From: C-114 sp963745405
GTDB lineage: Bacteria; Chloroflexota; Limnocylindria; Limnocylindrales; CSP1-4
DNA length: 64,000 bases
Assembly: GCA_963745405.1 (NCBI GenBank)
Contig: CAVUWY010000002.1
Location: forward strand, 1,302,001-1,366,000
Reading direction: 5' to 3'
The notes under the pieces: model-generated
The model's database searches: none
The model's input: only the letters and a program-made list of their open reading frames with translations
Told to the model about the DNA's origin: nothing
Translations under genes and position numbers: made by a program
In this document: positions 1 to 9,129 of the stretch, in pieces
Position numbering within the stretch: position 1 is the stretch's first letter
Layout of the letters: the number at the start of each line of letters is the position of its first letter

Positions 1-407
1 ATCGGGAGCTCGGGTGGTCGGAAGGTCGTGATCGCGCTGAGGGCGAAGATCCAGACCTTCGGGTTGGGAAGCTGGAATGCCGCCGCCTCGAGGACGCTGA
101 GCGGTCGCGCCGCCGCACCCTGGTGAAGCGCACCGGAGCTCGCGATCCGCCAGGCGAGATAGAGGAGGTAGATGGAGCCCAGGACGCGCATCGCGAACGC
201 CAGCGGCGGGAACGCCGTCAGCACGATCCCGAGTCCGGCGGCGACGGCGAGCCCGAGGAGGCCGACACCGATCGCCGTGCCGAGGATGTGGGGGATGGTC
301 CGGACGAACCCGAACGATGCCCCCGACGCCCACAGGAGGACGTTGTTCGGACCGGGCGAGACCGTTATCACGAACGCGAAGCCGACGAGCGCGAGCATGT
401 CACCCAT
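1..407 (-). CDS. LysE family translocator (3' end outside window)
   Basis: This is the N-terminal two thirds of a LysE/RhtB-type exporter, an inner-membrane protein that removes amino acids or related small molecules. It starts MGDMLALVGFAF and carries the family motif SPGPNN near residue 20, followed by alternating hydrophobic helices and the conserved LNPK-like stretch (QLPNPKVW) near residue 115. The gene runs off the left edge, so its C-terminus is not seen. The ATG at 407 has no clear ribosome site. It is divergent from the AraC-type regulator at 460 with about 50 bp between the starts, the usual arrangement of a regulator and the exporter it controls. The exported substrate cannot be told. 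Confidence 0.88.
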   Translation of the reverse strand, partial: MGDMLALVGFAFVITVSPGPNNVLLWASGASFGFVRTIPHILGTAIGVGLLGLAVAAGLGIVLTAFPPLAFAMRVLGSIYLLYLAWRIASSGALHQGAAARPLSVLEAAAFQLPNPKVWIFALSAITTFRPPELP

Positions 408-459
408 GTCGCCCCGACCCTAGGCGGGACGGGCCGCGAGGTCTTGTACGATCCTGGCG

Positions 460-1272
460 ATGGAGCCATCCACGGAGCGTGAAACGGTCGAAGCATGGCG
501 GCCACCCGTGCCGGGCATCCGCGAGGTCCTCCACGCGACGCACACCGATCACGCCTACCCGCCGCACACGCACGACGCCTGGACCATATTCATCGTCGAC
601 CGCGGGGCGATCCGCTACGACCTCGACCGCCGGTCGCGAGGAGCGGAGCCGTCGATGGTGTCGGTGCTCCCACCGCACGTCGTCCACGACGGCCGTCCGG
701 CGTCCGGGGCCGGGTATCGGAAGCGTGTCCTCTACGTCGACACGACCGTCCTCGGCGAGGACCTCATCGGCCCCGCCGTCGACCGGCCGGTCCTCGTCGA
801 CGGGTCCGTCCGCAGCCGGGTATCGGCGCTCCACGATGCGCTGCGCTGCCGTGACGACCTGTTCGAGGCGGAGACGCGGCTCGCCTTCCTCGCCGAGCGG
901 ATCCGCGCGACGCTCGGGCAGCGCCTCCCCGAGCAGGTCGACATCCGCGGCCAGGATGCCGCCGAGATGCTCCGGGCCTACCTCGACGCCAACCGCTTCG
1001 AGCCGGTGACGCTGCGGACCGCGGCCGAGCTCGTGGGCATCGGCGAGACGCAGCTCGCCCGGGCCTTCAGCGAGGCGTTCGGCATCGCGCCGCATGCGTA
1101 CCTCATCGGTCGCCGGCTCGACGCGGCCCGCGTGCGGATCCTCGACGGCCAACCCCTGGCCGACGTCGCCGCGGAGGTCGGGTTCTGCGACCAGGCCCAC
1201 CTCACCCGGCGGTTCCGCCGCTTCCTCGGGACGACGCCGGGTCGCTTCCGGGACTCCGCCCCGGCAGGCTGA
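460..1272 (+). CDS. AraC family transcriptional regulator with cupin sensor
   Basis: A 270-residue AraC-type regulator. Residues about 20-100 form the cupin-like effector domain (HTDHAYPPHTHDAWTI is the typical start of AraC_binding), and residues about 170-265 form the double helix-turn-helix, ending in the characteristic FCDQAHLTRRFRRFLGTTPGRFR. It is divergent from a LysE exporter and probably controls it. No Shine-Dalgarno is visible; a TACGAT hexamer lies 7 nt before the ATG, so the transcript may be leaderless (inference). Homologues beside LysE exporters are common in high-GC bacteria. The effector is unknown. Confidence 0.9.
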   Translation: MEPSTERETVEAWRPPVPGIREVLHATHTDHAYPPHTHDAWTIFIVDRGAIRYDLDRRSRGAEPSMVSVLPPHVVHDGRPASGAGYRKRVLYVDTTVLGEDLIGPAVDRPVLVDGSVRSRVSALHDALRCRDDLFEAETRLAFLAERIRATLGQRLPEQVDIRGQDAAEMLRAYLDANRFEPVTLRTAAELVGIGETQLARAFSEAFGIAPHAYLIGRRLDAARVRILDGQPLADVAAEVGFCDQAHLTRRFRRFLGTTPGRFRDSAPAG

Positions 1273-1424
1273 TCGGGCCGTCCATACCGCGGCCAATGGG
1301 AGATTCGGCTCTTCCGCTGGGCCGTCTCGCCCCCGATGCTCGGCGAAGCCGGCCGTGCCGTCCCGATCTCGAGACCGGGTCGCCCACCCTAGCCGCACGG
1401 GCCGGTCAGTGAGGAGATCGGCGG

Positions 1425-2603
1425 ATGCGGTACGTGCGCGACCTCGGGCGACGCCCGGTCCGGACGACGTTGACGATCCTCGGGATCACCATCGGCATCT
1501 GGGCGCTCGTCGTCTTCGGCTCGATGGCCAACAAGATCAGCGCTCTCGTCGCCGGTGGCGAGACGTACTACGCAGACAAGGTGACCTTGAGCGACAGCGC
1601 CGGCTCGATCGGCGGCTTCTCAGCCGCCCCGATGTCCTTCGCTACGGTCGACAAGGTCCAGGCCGTGGACGGCGTCGACGTCGTGAGTCCGGCCGTGATG
1701 ATGCTCATGGACGACACGCAGAGTGCCGTGAGCTTCGGCGTGCCGCCGATGATCACCGGCGCCCAGGCCGGATCGGACCAGGGCCGCGAGACCTTCAAGA
1801 TCAACATCGCCGAGGGTCGGGCCCTCACCCTGCAGGACGAGGGCCAGAACGTCACCGTCCTCGGCTCCGACATCGCTCGCAAGTACGACAAGCAGGTCGG
1901 CGACACGATCCTGCTCAAGGGCGTGCCGTTCGCCGTCGTCGGCATCCTCGAGCCGACGCTCACCGCGCCGGACCAGGCGGCCGCCGTCCCGCTCGCGGCG
2001 GCGCAGCAGCTGTTCGTCGGCTCGCTGCCACCGGTCCTCCAGGGACAGGTGCGCCCGGCCGACGTGGTCACGACGATGGCCGTCTACCCGAAGCCCGGCG
2101 TCGACCCGGAGGTCCTGGCGACCCGGATCGAGGCCCAGGTCCCCAGTGTCAAGACGATGACCGGCAAGGACTTCGACGCCCAGGTCGGCTCGGCGACCTC
2201 GATCCTCAACTCGATCCTCGTCGGGATCGCCCTCATCAGCCTGGTCGTCGGCGGCCTGTCCGTCGTCAACACGATGGCGATGTCGATCGCCGAGCGGACT
2301 CGCGAGATCGGCATCAAGCGCGCCATCGGCGGCAGCCGGTCGCGGATCGTCCGCGAGTTCGTCGCCGAAGTCGGCGCTCATCGGCTTCATCGGCGGGGTC
2401 GCTCGGGCTGATCCTCGGCGCGATCGTCGTGACCGTCGTCAACGAGGCCGGTCGGTCCTCCGGCACGATCCTCTTCGAGCTCACGGCCGGGACCGCCATC
2501 ACCGCGGTCGCTCTTCGCCACGATCCTCGGCGCCATCGCCGGGTTCGTGCCGGCCCTCCACGCCGCGCGGCTCGATCCGGTCACCGCGCTGCGCTACGAA
2601 TGA
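1425..2603 (+). pseudogene. MacB/FtsX-type ABC transporter permease, frame-disrupted near its C-terminus
   Basis: The N-terminal 315 residues read cleanly: one N-terminal membrane helix, a MacB periplasmic core domain (about 40-230) and the first FtsX helices (SILNSILVGIALISLVVGGL, then AERTREIGIKRAIGGSRSRI). After about 2370 the conserved FtsX tail continues but changes frame three times: LIGFIGGVA in one frame (2377-2403), LGLILGAIVVTVVNEAG in the next (2402-2510), and FATILGAIAGFVPALHAARL with the natural end VTALRYE back in the first frame, ending at 2603. As written the frame stops at 2411. The shifts sum to a multiple of three. Together with the ATPase at 2624 this would form a lipoprotein- or drug-type exporter. 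Either a decaying gene or sequence errors; raw reads would decide. Confidence 0.75.
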
Positions 2604-2623
2604 CCGCACGGGAGAGACCGGCC

Positions 2624-3400
2624 ATGCCGCTCCTCGAAGGGCACAACCTGCGCAAGACCTACCACCGGGGCAAGCGCAACCACGTCGACGCCCTCCGCGG
2701 CGTCGACGTATCGATCGAGGCCGGCGAGATGGTCGCCATCATGGGACCGTCGGGATCGGGCAAGAGCACGCTCATGCACATCCTCGGCCTGCTCCATGCT
2801 CCTGACCCGGACAACGGCCCGGCGCCCGAGCTGCGGTTCGGCGACCGCGACATGGCCGGCCTGTCGGACTGCGAGCGGACCGGCATCCGGGCGCGCGAGA
2901 TGGGCTTCGTCTTCCAGGACTTCAACCTGGTCCCGACCTGACCGCGCTCGAGAACGTCGCTGCTCGCCTGCGACTACGCCGGCATGCGCAGCGGCCCGAC
3001 ACGAACGGCCGCCCTCGAGGCGCTCGAGCTCGTCGGGCTCGCTGACCGGGCGATCCATCGCCCGTCCGAGCTGTCGGGCGGCGAGCAGCAGCGGGTCGCC
3101 ATCGCCCGGGCCCTCGTGAAGAAGCCCACGCTCGTCCTCGCCGACGAGCCGACCGGCAACCTCGACTCGGAACGGGCGGACGAGGTCCTCGCGCTCCTCC
3201 GCGAGTTCAACCGGACGCGCGGCCAGACGTTCGTCCTGGTGACCCACGACATGGAGGTCGGCGAGGCCTGCGACCGCATCATCCGGATGCGCGACGGGAA
3301 GATACGCGAGTCGGTGGTTCCGGCGGCTCCGCCGGCTGCCCCGATCGAACATGCCATTCCCCGCGAGGAGGCCCCGGTCCTGGTCGGAGTCGGCGGCTGA
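2624..3400 (+). pseudogene. MacB/LolD-type ABC transporter ATPase with a frameshift at the Q-loop
   Basis: All ATPase motifs are present: Walker A GPSGSGKST, the Q-loop MGFVFQDFNLVP, signature LSGGEQQRVAIARA, Walker B LVLADEPTGNLD and H-loop THD. The reading frame breaks just after the Q-loop: a TGA at 2939-2941 follows LVPT, the expected LTALENVA lies in the -1 frame, and the original frame resumes at about 2960 with LLACDYAGMRSG and stays open to 3400. So a -1 and a +1 shift lie about 20 bp apart. The start ATG at 2624 follows GGAGAGACC. It lies 20 bp after the permease and would pair with it in an exporter of the MacB/LolCDE class. The natural product is functional only if the shifts are sequence errors. 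Confidence 0.75.
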
Positions 3401-3732
3401 ACCACCCACTCCGGTCTGGACCGGAGGCGCTTGCCGCGCCACCGATCGAGCATGTTCCCGAGCGTCAGGCGACCCCGGACCTCGTCGGCGCCGGCACCCG
3501 GTGATCGCGTCGGCGGGTCCATTGGCGCCCACGGTCGCCCACTCGTCGTCTTCGGCGCCCAGGCAAGGAGCTGAGCGAGCGGTCATCGTCGATGTCTGAT
3601 ACGTTCCTGACCGCCGTCTGACCCGCCGAGCCTCCCCCGGTTCGGCTCGTTCGGCGGCTTCCTCTCCGGCGATCAACATCGGGTCGGATGGCCCTTCCTC
3701 GACCGGATCGCCCGATCGCCGAAAGGATCGCC
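3401..3732. other. intergenic stretch without a supported gene; strong hairpin at 3623-3657
   Basis: No reading frame here has recognisable protein similarity. The one notable structure is a GC-rich hairpin at 3623-3657 (CCGCCGAGCC paired with GGCTC and CGGCGG around a short loop). It could end transcription of the ABC genes, but it has no following T-tract, so it is weak evidence for an intrinsic terminator. Confidence 0.35.
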
Positions 3733-6045
3733 GTGAACCGCGCCTTCACCGCACTCGGGCGTTTCGTCGTCCGGTTCCGCTTCCTGGTCGTCGTGGCCTG
3801 GATCGTCGTGACCTTCCTCGCCGTGCGCTACCTGCCGGCCCTCGCCGACGTCGCCAAGGACACGACCAGCGGATTCCTCCCCGCCAACGCACCGAGCATG
3901 GTGGCGGCGGGCCTGTCGGCGCCGTTCCAGGATGTCAACCTCGCGACGGCCACGGTCGTCGCGGCCCGCGACGGCGGCCTTACCCCGGCCGATAACGCGG
4001 CGATCGATGCGGTCGAGGCGAAGATCAAGGGCATCGACAAGGTCAAGGTCGTCGCCGACCTCGGGATCTCCGGCGACGGCGCGGCCCGTCAGGCGCTCGT
4101 CCAGGCCGATGTCGTGGCATTCAGCGGGGGCCCGGAGGCGAAGGCGCTCGTCGATTCGATCCGCTCGGCCCTCGCCTCGTCGGGCGCCGCGCCCGGTCTG
4201 CAGCTCCACTTGACGGGCCAGCTCGCGACCCAGATCGACAGCATCGAAGCGAACGGCAGCTCCCAGAACTCGACCCAGTCGTTGTCGCTCCTCTTCATCG
4301 TCGTCCTGCTGTTGCTCGCCTTCAGGGCGGTGCTGGCGCCGATCGTGACCCTCCTGCCGGCTGCCTTCGTCCTCGTCCTGTCGGGGCCGGTCATCGCCGA
4401 GTCGACGAAGATCGGCGTGCCCGTCTCGGCCATCACCGAGCTCCTCCTCATCGTCCTCATCCTCGGGGCCGGCACCGACTACGGCGTCTTCCTCGTCTTC
4501 CGGGTCCGCGAGGAGATGCGCCGCGGGCTGACCTCACACGAAGCGGTTATCCGGTCGGTGAGCCGGGTCGGCGAATCGATCACGTTCTCCGCGCTCTGCG
4601 TGATCGTCGCCCTGCTCAGCCTCGTCCTCGCCGAGTTCGGCTTCTACCAGTCGCTCGGGCCCGCCCTCGCGATCGGCATCGCCCTGATGCTCCTCGCCGG
4701 CCTCACCCTCATGCCGGCACTGCTCGCGATCTTCGGCCGGGCCGTCTTCTGGCCGACCGGTGCGTCGCCATCCGAACGCACACGCCATGGGCTCTGGGAG
4801 CGGGTCGGGATCTTCGCGACCCGTCGCCCGGGCCGGACTCTCGCGGCGGGGCTCGTCCTGTTCGGCGGCCTGAGTGCCGTCCTCCTCACGACCGGCACCG
4901 CAGGCTTCGGCGATGCCTCGGCGAGCCCGGCGGGCACCGACTCGGCCGCCGGCAGCGCGATTATCGCGACCCACTTCCCGTCGTCGACGGCGAGCCGGTC
5001 GGCCATCCTGTTCCAGTTCCCGACCTCGGTCTGGGACGATCCGTCCGTCATCGCCACGACCGAAGCCGGCCTCAAGGCGCTGCCCGAGTTCAGCGGCCTG
5101 GCCGGCCCACTCGACGCCAACGGCACGGTCCTCACGCCGCAGCAGCTGACCGACCTCCACGCCAAGCTCGGTCCGGCTCGCCAGCTCCCGCCGGTCCCGA
5201 CCGGGACCGACGTCCCGGCCGACCAGTACAACGCCTACCGATCGACCGGCCAGCTGATCAGTGCCGACGGCCACACGGTCCAGTTCTCGGCCATCTTCGC
5301 CGACGGCGACGCCTCGACCCCGGCGGCGATGGCCAAGGTGCCCCCGATGCGCGTCGACGTCGACGGCGTCGCGAAGTCGGTCGGCGCATCGGCGAACGGG
5401 GTCTTCAGCGAGGTCGCCCTGGCCTACGACGTGAGCCACATCTCGAGCGACGACCTGGCCCGGATCATCCCGATCGTCGCCCTCCTCATCGCGGTCCTGC
5501 TGGCCATCGTCCTGCGCAGCCTCGTCGCGCCGATCTACCTCGTCCTGAGCATCCTCCTGTCGTACCTCGCGGCGCTCGGCCTGACAGCCCTGATCTTCGT
5601 CGTGCTCGGCGGCCAGGATGGGCTCAACTTCATCCTCCCGTTCCTCATGTTCGTGTTCCTCATGGCCCTCGGCTCCGACTACAACATCCTGATCATGAGT
5701 CGCATCCGGGAGGAGGCCCACGGCCTGCCCCTGCGCGACGCGGTGACCAAGGCGATCGGCCGGACCGGCAGCACGATCACGACGGCGGGCGTCATCCTCG
5801 GCGGCTCGTTCGCCGTTCTCGCCATCGCCGGCGGCTCCTCCGGCGGCGGCCAGATCCAGCAGATCGGCTACGGCGTCGCGGCGGGCGTGCTCATGGACAC
5901 GTTCCTCGTCCGCTCCCTGCTCGTGCCGTCGATCGTCGTCCTGCTCGGACGGTGGAACTGGTGGCCGTCGACGTTGAGTCGTGACGCAGTCGGGCCCGAC
6001 GGACTCGTGACCGTGCCGGATGTGGAGATCGGCCCGGCGGCATAG
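3733..6045 (+). CDS. MMPL/RND-type membrane transporter
   Basis: A 770-residue MMPL family transporter, an inner-membrane proton-driven exporter usually of lipids or hydrophobic compounds. It has the two-fold repeat of the family: an N-terminal helix, an extracytoplasmic domain, then a block of six helices, twice. The family motifs GTDYGVFLVFRVREE (first half) and GSDYNILIMSRIREE (second half) are both present. The GTG at 3733 is chosen because GAAAGGAT lies 5-12 nt before it; an ATG 45 bp upstream lacks such a site. It stands alone downstream of the broken ABC exporter. Substrate unknown. Confidence 0.88.
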   Translation: MNRAFTALGRFVVRFRFLVVVAWIVVTFLAVRYLPALADVAKDTTSGFLPANAPSMVAAGLSAPFQDVNLATATVVAARDGGLTPADNAAIDAVEAKIKGIDKVKVVADLGISGDGAARQALVQADVVAFSGGPEAKALVDSIRSALASSGAAPGLQLHLTGQLATQIDSIEANGSSQNSTQSLSLLFIVVLLLLAFRAVLAPIVTLLPAAFVLVLSGPVIAESTKIGVPVSAITELLLIVLILGAGTDYGVFLVFRVREEMRRGLTSHEAVIRSVSRVGESITFSALCVIVALLSLVLAEFGFYQSLGPALAIGIALMLLAGLTLMPALLAIFGRAVFWPTGASPSERTRHGLWERVGIFATRRPGRTLAAGLVLFGGLSAVLLTTGTAGFGDASASPAGTDSAAGSAIIATHFPSSTASRSAILFQFPTSVWDDPSVIATTEAGLKALPEFSGLAGPLDANGTVLTPQQLTDLHAKLGPARQLPPVPTGTDVPADQYNAYRSTGQLISADGHTVQFSAIFADGDASTPAAMAKVPPMRVDVDGVAKSVGASANGVFSEVALAYDVSHISSDDLARIIPIVALLIAVLLAIVLRSLVAPIYLVLSILLSYLAALGLTALIFVVLGGQDGLNFILPFLMFVFLMALGSDYNILIMSRIREEAHGLPLRDAVTKAIGRTGSTITTAGVILGGSFAVLAIAGGSSGGGQIQQIGYGVAAGVLMDTFLVRSLLVPSIVVLLGRWNWWPSTLSRDAVGPDGLVTVPDVEIGPAA

Positions 6046-6106
6046 CCCCGCTGGCCGCCGGCGCCGAGGCCCGTGCCGGTCCTGCCGTCAAGCCCCGCCG
6101 GTCTCG

Positions 6107-6550
6107 TCAGCCCTTCGGCGCCGCCCCACTGAGTTCGGCGATCTGCGCCCGAGCCGCCGCGACGAGTTCGGCGTTCGTGCTGGCGTGTCCGCGCAGACCC
6201 CAGCCTCCCTCGGGCGCTTCGGTGAGGAGGACCCACGTGCGGTCGGCGAGGGATGGATCGCCGGCCGCGCTCGCCACGATCGATGTGAGCTGGGCGACAA
6301 CCGCCAGCTGCTTGTCACGGTCGAGCGCCCCGGCGTTGGTGAGGACCTGGACACGGACGTAGCTGCTGTCGCCGTTGACATTGGAGACCGCAGCCTCCGG
6401 TAGCTCGTGGACGAATGCCGCGGTGTTCTCGCGGAACATCGGGATGTCCGGTACGCGTTCGACGGTCATCACGGCCGCGGCGAGGTCGCGGGCGAGCGTG
6501 TGCGCGTCGCTGAAGGTGCCCGTCGGGGCATAGACGTCGATCATCGGCAT
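6107..6550 (-). CDS. tautomerase family protein
   Basis: A 147-residue protein starting Met-Pro-Met-Ile-Asp-Val-Tyr. After Met removal the N-terminal proline would be the catalytic base of the tautomerase/MIF fold, and this MP-start plus the beta-strand pattern (residues 2-10, helix to 30, strand around 60-70) is the reason for the call. Longer than the 60-75-residue 4-oxalocrotonate tautomerases, it resembles the single-chain duplicated members of the superfamily. It is divergent from a TetR regulator at 6701 across a region with two operator-like palindromes, so it is probably the regulator's target. Substrate unknown. Confidence 0.62.
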   Translation of the reverse strand: MPMIDVYAPTGTFSDAHTLARDLAAAVMTVERVPDIPMFRENTAAFVHELPEAAVSNVNGDSSYVRVQVLTNAGALDRDKQLAVVAQLTSIVASAAGDPSLADRTWVLLTEAPEGGWGLRGHASTNAELVAAARAQIAELSGAAPKG

Positions 6551-6622
6551 GTGTCAGGCTCCGTCCTCGACTGCCCGGCGAACGCGGGTCGCTTCGCCGA
6601 TCGCGGGGTGGGCGTACATCGC

Positions 6623-6666
6623 GATGACGCCCATCATCCAGATTCCGCAGGATGACGACCATCATC
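6623..6666. promoter_or_regulatory. two tandem TetR operator-like palindromes
   Basis: GATGACGCCCATCATC (6623-6638) and GATGACGACCATCATC (6651-6666) differ at one base and are 28 bp apart start to start. Each is an imperfect palindrome of the form GATGA-N6-TCATC. They lie between the divergent tautomerase and TetR genes, where an autoregulated TetR dimer would bind. Assignment to the adjacent TetR is inference. Confidence 0.55.
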
Positions 6667-6700
6667 TAAGCTGTCAATGACCAGGTCGAGGGCAGAGCGC

Positions 6701-7273
6701 ATGGGTCATTCGCGGGCCGACAAACGCAAGCATCACGAGAAGATCGTCGGCGTGGCGGCGTCCCGCTTCCGCGAGGACGGGGTCGATGGAGTCGGCGTCG
6801 CCGAGCTGATGCACGAGGCCGGGCTGACACACGGCGGCTTCTATCGGCACTTCGAGTCGCGGGACCAACTCGTTGCCGAAGCGGTCGAACGCGCACTCCA
6901 CGACGGGGGCCAGGCGATGGCGGCCGTCGCCGAGGCGCCGCGCGAGCCGCTCGCGGCGGTGGTCGACGCCTATCTGAGCACCACCCACCGCGACGAGCTC
7001 GGGACCAGCTGCGCGGTCACTACCCTGGCCGGCGACGTCGCCCGGAGCACCCCACGCGCGAGAGCTGCGTACACCGCCCAGGTGGAGATCTACATCGAGA
7101 TGCTCGTTCGTCTGCTCGGGCCCGGATCCAGCGACCGGAGGCGGGCGACGGCGATCACCACGCTGTCGACCTTGGTCGGCGCGGTGTCGATGGCTCGGGC
7201 TGTCAGCGACGAGGCGCTCTCACTGGAGATCCTGGCCTCGGCTGCCTCGGAGTTGAAGGCGCAGCTCGGCTGA
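6701..7273 (+). CDS. TetR family transcriptional regulator
   Basis: A 190-residue TetR repressor. The N-terminal helix-turn-helix is clear (IVGVAASRFREDGVDGVGVA, then AELMHEAGLTHGGFYRHFESRDQL) and residues 60-190 make the all-helical ligand domain, resembling the AcrR/TetR_C group seen beside reductases and tautomerases. The ATG at 6701 is preferred over 6677 because GAGGG lies 8 nt before it and the operator pair at 6623-6666 then falls cleanly upstream. It is divergent from the tautomerase at 6550 and convergent with the MFS exporter, whose end it overlaps by about 70 bp. Confidence 0.87.
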   Translation: MGHSRADKRKHHEKIVGVAASRFREDGVDGVGVAELMHEAGLTHGGFYRHFESRDQLVAEAVERALHDGGQAMAAVAEAPREPLAAVVDAYLSTTHRDELGTSCAVTTLAGDVARSTPRARAAYTAQVEIYIEMLVRLLGPGSSDRRRATAITTLSTLVGAVSMARAVSDEALSLEILASAASELKAQLG

Positions 7274-9059
7274 CGCGAGGCGGGACGCCGGCGCGGACTG
7301 CGGTCAGGCGGGCGTCTTCATCCCGCACGATCACGTCACGGTGTCGGAAGATCGCAGACGAGAGTTGATCATCTGACCCGAGAGCATCCTCTTGGCCCAC
7401 GCTCGCGTTACCCGACCCTTCTTGACTGGCATCCTCTTGCCGACTGCCTTCCATGGGATCGTCGTCCGCCGGAAAGTAGTGGTGGACGCTCGAGGGGCCG
7501 GTAGCAAGCGCATCGGCGCGTCCCTCGATCGCGGCATCCGCGCCGGTCAGGCGGCCACCGTGCTGGCGCAGGTGTGTGTCCCATGACGGAACCTCGAACA
7601 CCTCCAGGAACCGCTGGGGGTCGGCACCATCCCGGTACAGATGCCAATCCGACGCCCCGGTGCGACGCCGGGACCGCTGGAGGTCCGACATCGCCTTGAT
7701 GAAGGCAGCCGAGCTCGCCGCGGGCACGGTGTACGCCGTGGTGACCAGGACTGGACCTGCCTCTGCGTCCGGCTCGAAGGCGAGCGTGGCCTCAGGCCAG
7801 TAGACCGCAGGACCGCGATCGAGCCCCGAGACGTCCGGCAGCCGCCATCGGCGGCCGGCGAGGGTCGTTCCGACCATCACGACGGCGGCCCCGACGAACG
7901 TCGCGGTCAGGCCAGCCTGCCCGGCGACGACACCCCAGATCACGGCCCCGAGCGCCTGCGACCCGAACAGCACGATCACGTAGAAGGCGAGACCGCGGGC
8001 TCGTACCCAACCGGGCAGGAAGGTCTGCAGCGTCGCGTTGACCGTGGAGAGGACGGTCAGCCACGCCATCCCGGCCACGATCAGTACAGCGAACGCGACG
8101 GGGACGAGCGGAACAAGAACGAGGACGGCCATCGTGGCGGCGTACGCAATGCTTGCGAGTGCGAGGAGGCCATCCTCGGAAAAGCGTTCATGGAGCCTGC
8201 CCAGTACGAGCACGCCGCCGATCGCGCCCAGCCCGAGCGCGCCGAGCAGCAGCCCGTAGCCGGCCGCCTCGAGGTGCAGCGCCTCGGTCGCCACCAGTGG
8301 CAGGAGCGCCCAGATGGCGGTCGCCGGCAGGAGGAACAGCGCTGCCCGGATGAGCACGCGGCGCACGTAGGGCGACCAGCGCACATAGCCGCCCCCGGCG
8401 CGCAACGCGGGGAGGAATCGCTCGCGTCTCGATGGAGCGTCCGGGCGACGGACATGGGACCAAAGCAGCACGCCCGCGAAGAAGACGAACGATGCGGCGT
8501 TCAGGGCGAAGACCGGCGCCACACCGATCACCGCGATCAGGAGGCCCGCCAGGGCCGGGCCGACGACACGCCCGATATTCACGCTGACCGAGCCCAGGAC
8601 GGCAGCGGCCCGGATCTCTGTCCGGGGGACGAGATCGGGGATCATCGCCTGCCAGGTGGGCGCGGTCACGCCGCTGCCTGCGCCGCCCAGGAAGGTCAGC
8701 GCCAGCAGGACGCCCGGCGTCAATTGGCCGACCGCAGCCAACACTGCGAGGGTGACGCTCACGACGGACAGGAACAGCTGGGTGGCGATCAGGAGCAGGC
8801 GTCGGTCGAAGACGTCGGCGAGGACTCCGGCCGGCAAGGCGAGCAGCACGACGGGCAGCGTGTCGGCCGTCTGCACGAGGGCCACGAGGATCGAGTTGTT
8901 CGGCTGCGAAACCAGGAGCCACTGGGCACCCACGGTCTCCATCCAGTTCCCGATATTGCTGAAGAGGACCGCGATCCAGAGCGCGCGAAAGACGGGTCTC
9001 GCCAACGGCTGCCATGTGTTGGACGCTGGGATGCCTGCTCTCGTCGCACCGACTGTCAT
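7203..9059 (-). CDS. MFS_3 family exporter (EntS-like) with C-terminal monooxygenase-like tail
   Basis: A 618-residue protein. Residues about 10-410 contain 12 membrane helices with MFS_3/transmembrane secretion effector signatures (GNWMETVGAQWLL; LPVVLLALPAGVLADVFDRR), the family of enterobactin and macrolide exporters. Residues about 440-540 form the soluble tail typical of this family (YRDGADPQRFLEVFEVPSWDTHLRQHGG). The last 75 residues are low in order and overlap the end of the tetR gene; the family usually stops near residue 540, so the native stop may have been lost. The ATG at 9059 is the most plausible start. It lies 70 bp downstream of the VIT1-like gene on the same strand. Confidence 0.85.
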   Translation of the reverse strand: MTVGATRAGIPASNTWQPLARPVFRALWIAVLFSNIGNWMETVGAQWLLVSQPNNSILVALVQTADTLPVVLLALPAGVLADVFDRRLLLIATQLFLSVVSVTLAVLAAVGQLTPGVLLALTFLGGAGSGVTAPTWQAMIPDLVPRTEIRAAAVLGSVSVNIGRVVGPALAGLLIAVIGVAPVFALNAASFVFFAGVLLWSHVRRPDAPSRRERFLPALRAGGGYVRWSPYVRRVLIRAALFLLPATAIWALLPLVATEALHLEAAGYGLLLGALGLGAIGGVLVLGRLHERFSEDGLLALASIAYAATMAVLVLVPLVPVAFAVLIVAGMAWLTVLSTVNATLQTFLPGWVRARGLAFYVIVLFGSQALGAVIWGVVAGQAGLTATFVGAAVVMVGTTLAGRRWRLPDVSGLDRGPAVYWPEATLAFEPDAEAGPVLVTTAYTVPAASSAAFIKAMSDLQRSRRRTGASDWHLYRDGADPQRFLEVFEVPSWDTHLRQHGGRLTGADAAIEGRADALATGPSSVHHYFPADDDPMEGSRQEDASQEGSGNASVGQEDALGSDDQLSSAIFRHRDVIVRDEDARLTAVRAGVPPRVSRAAPSTPRQPRPGSPVRAPRR

Positions 9060-9129
9060 TCCGGGGCCGACCTCCGACGCGATCGTCGCCGGAACCGCGT
9101 GCCTGGAGCCATCGAATACTCCGTAGTGC

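Noticed and set aside
7331..7537. Minus-strand frame encoding PVKKGRVTRAWAKRMLSGQM
   Set aside because: Reads as a possible small basic protein, but it overlaps the tail of the MFS_3 gene, has lower third-position G/C and no known family.
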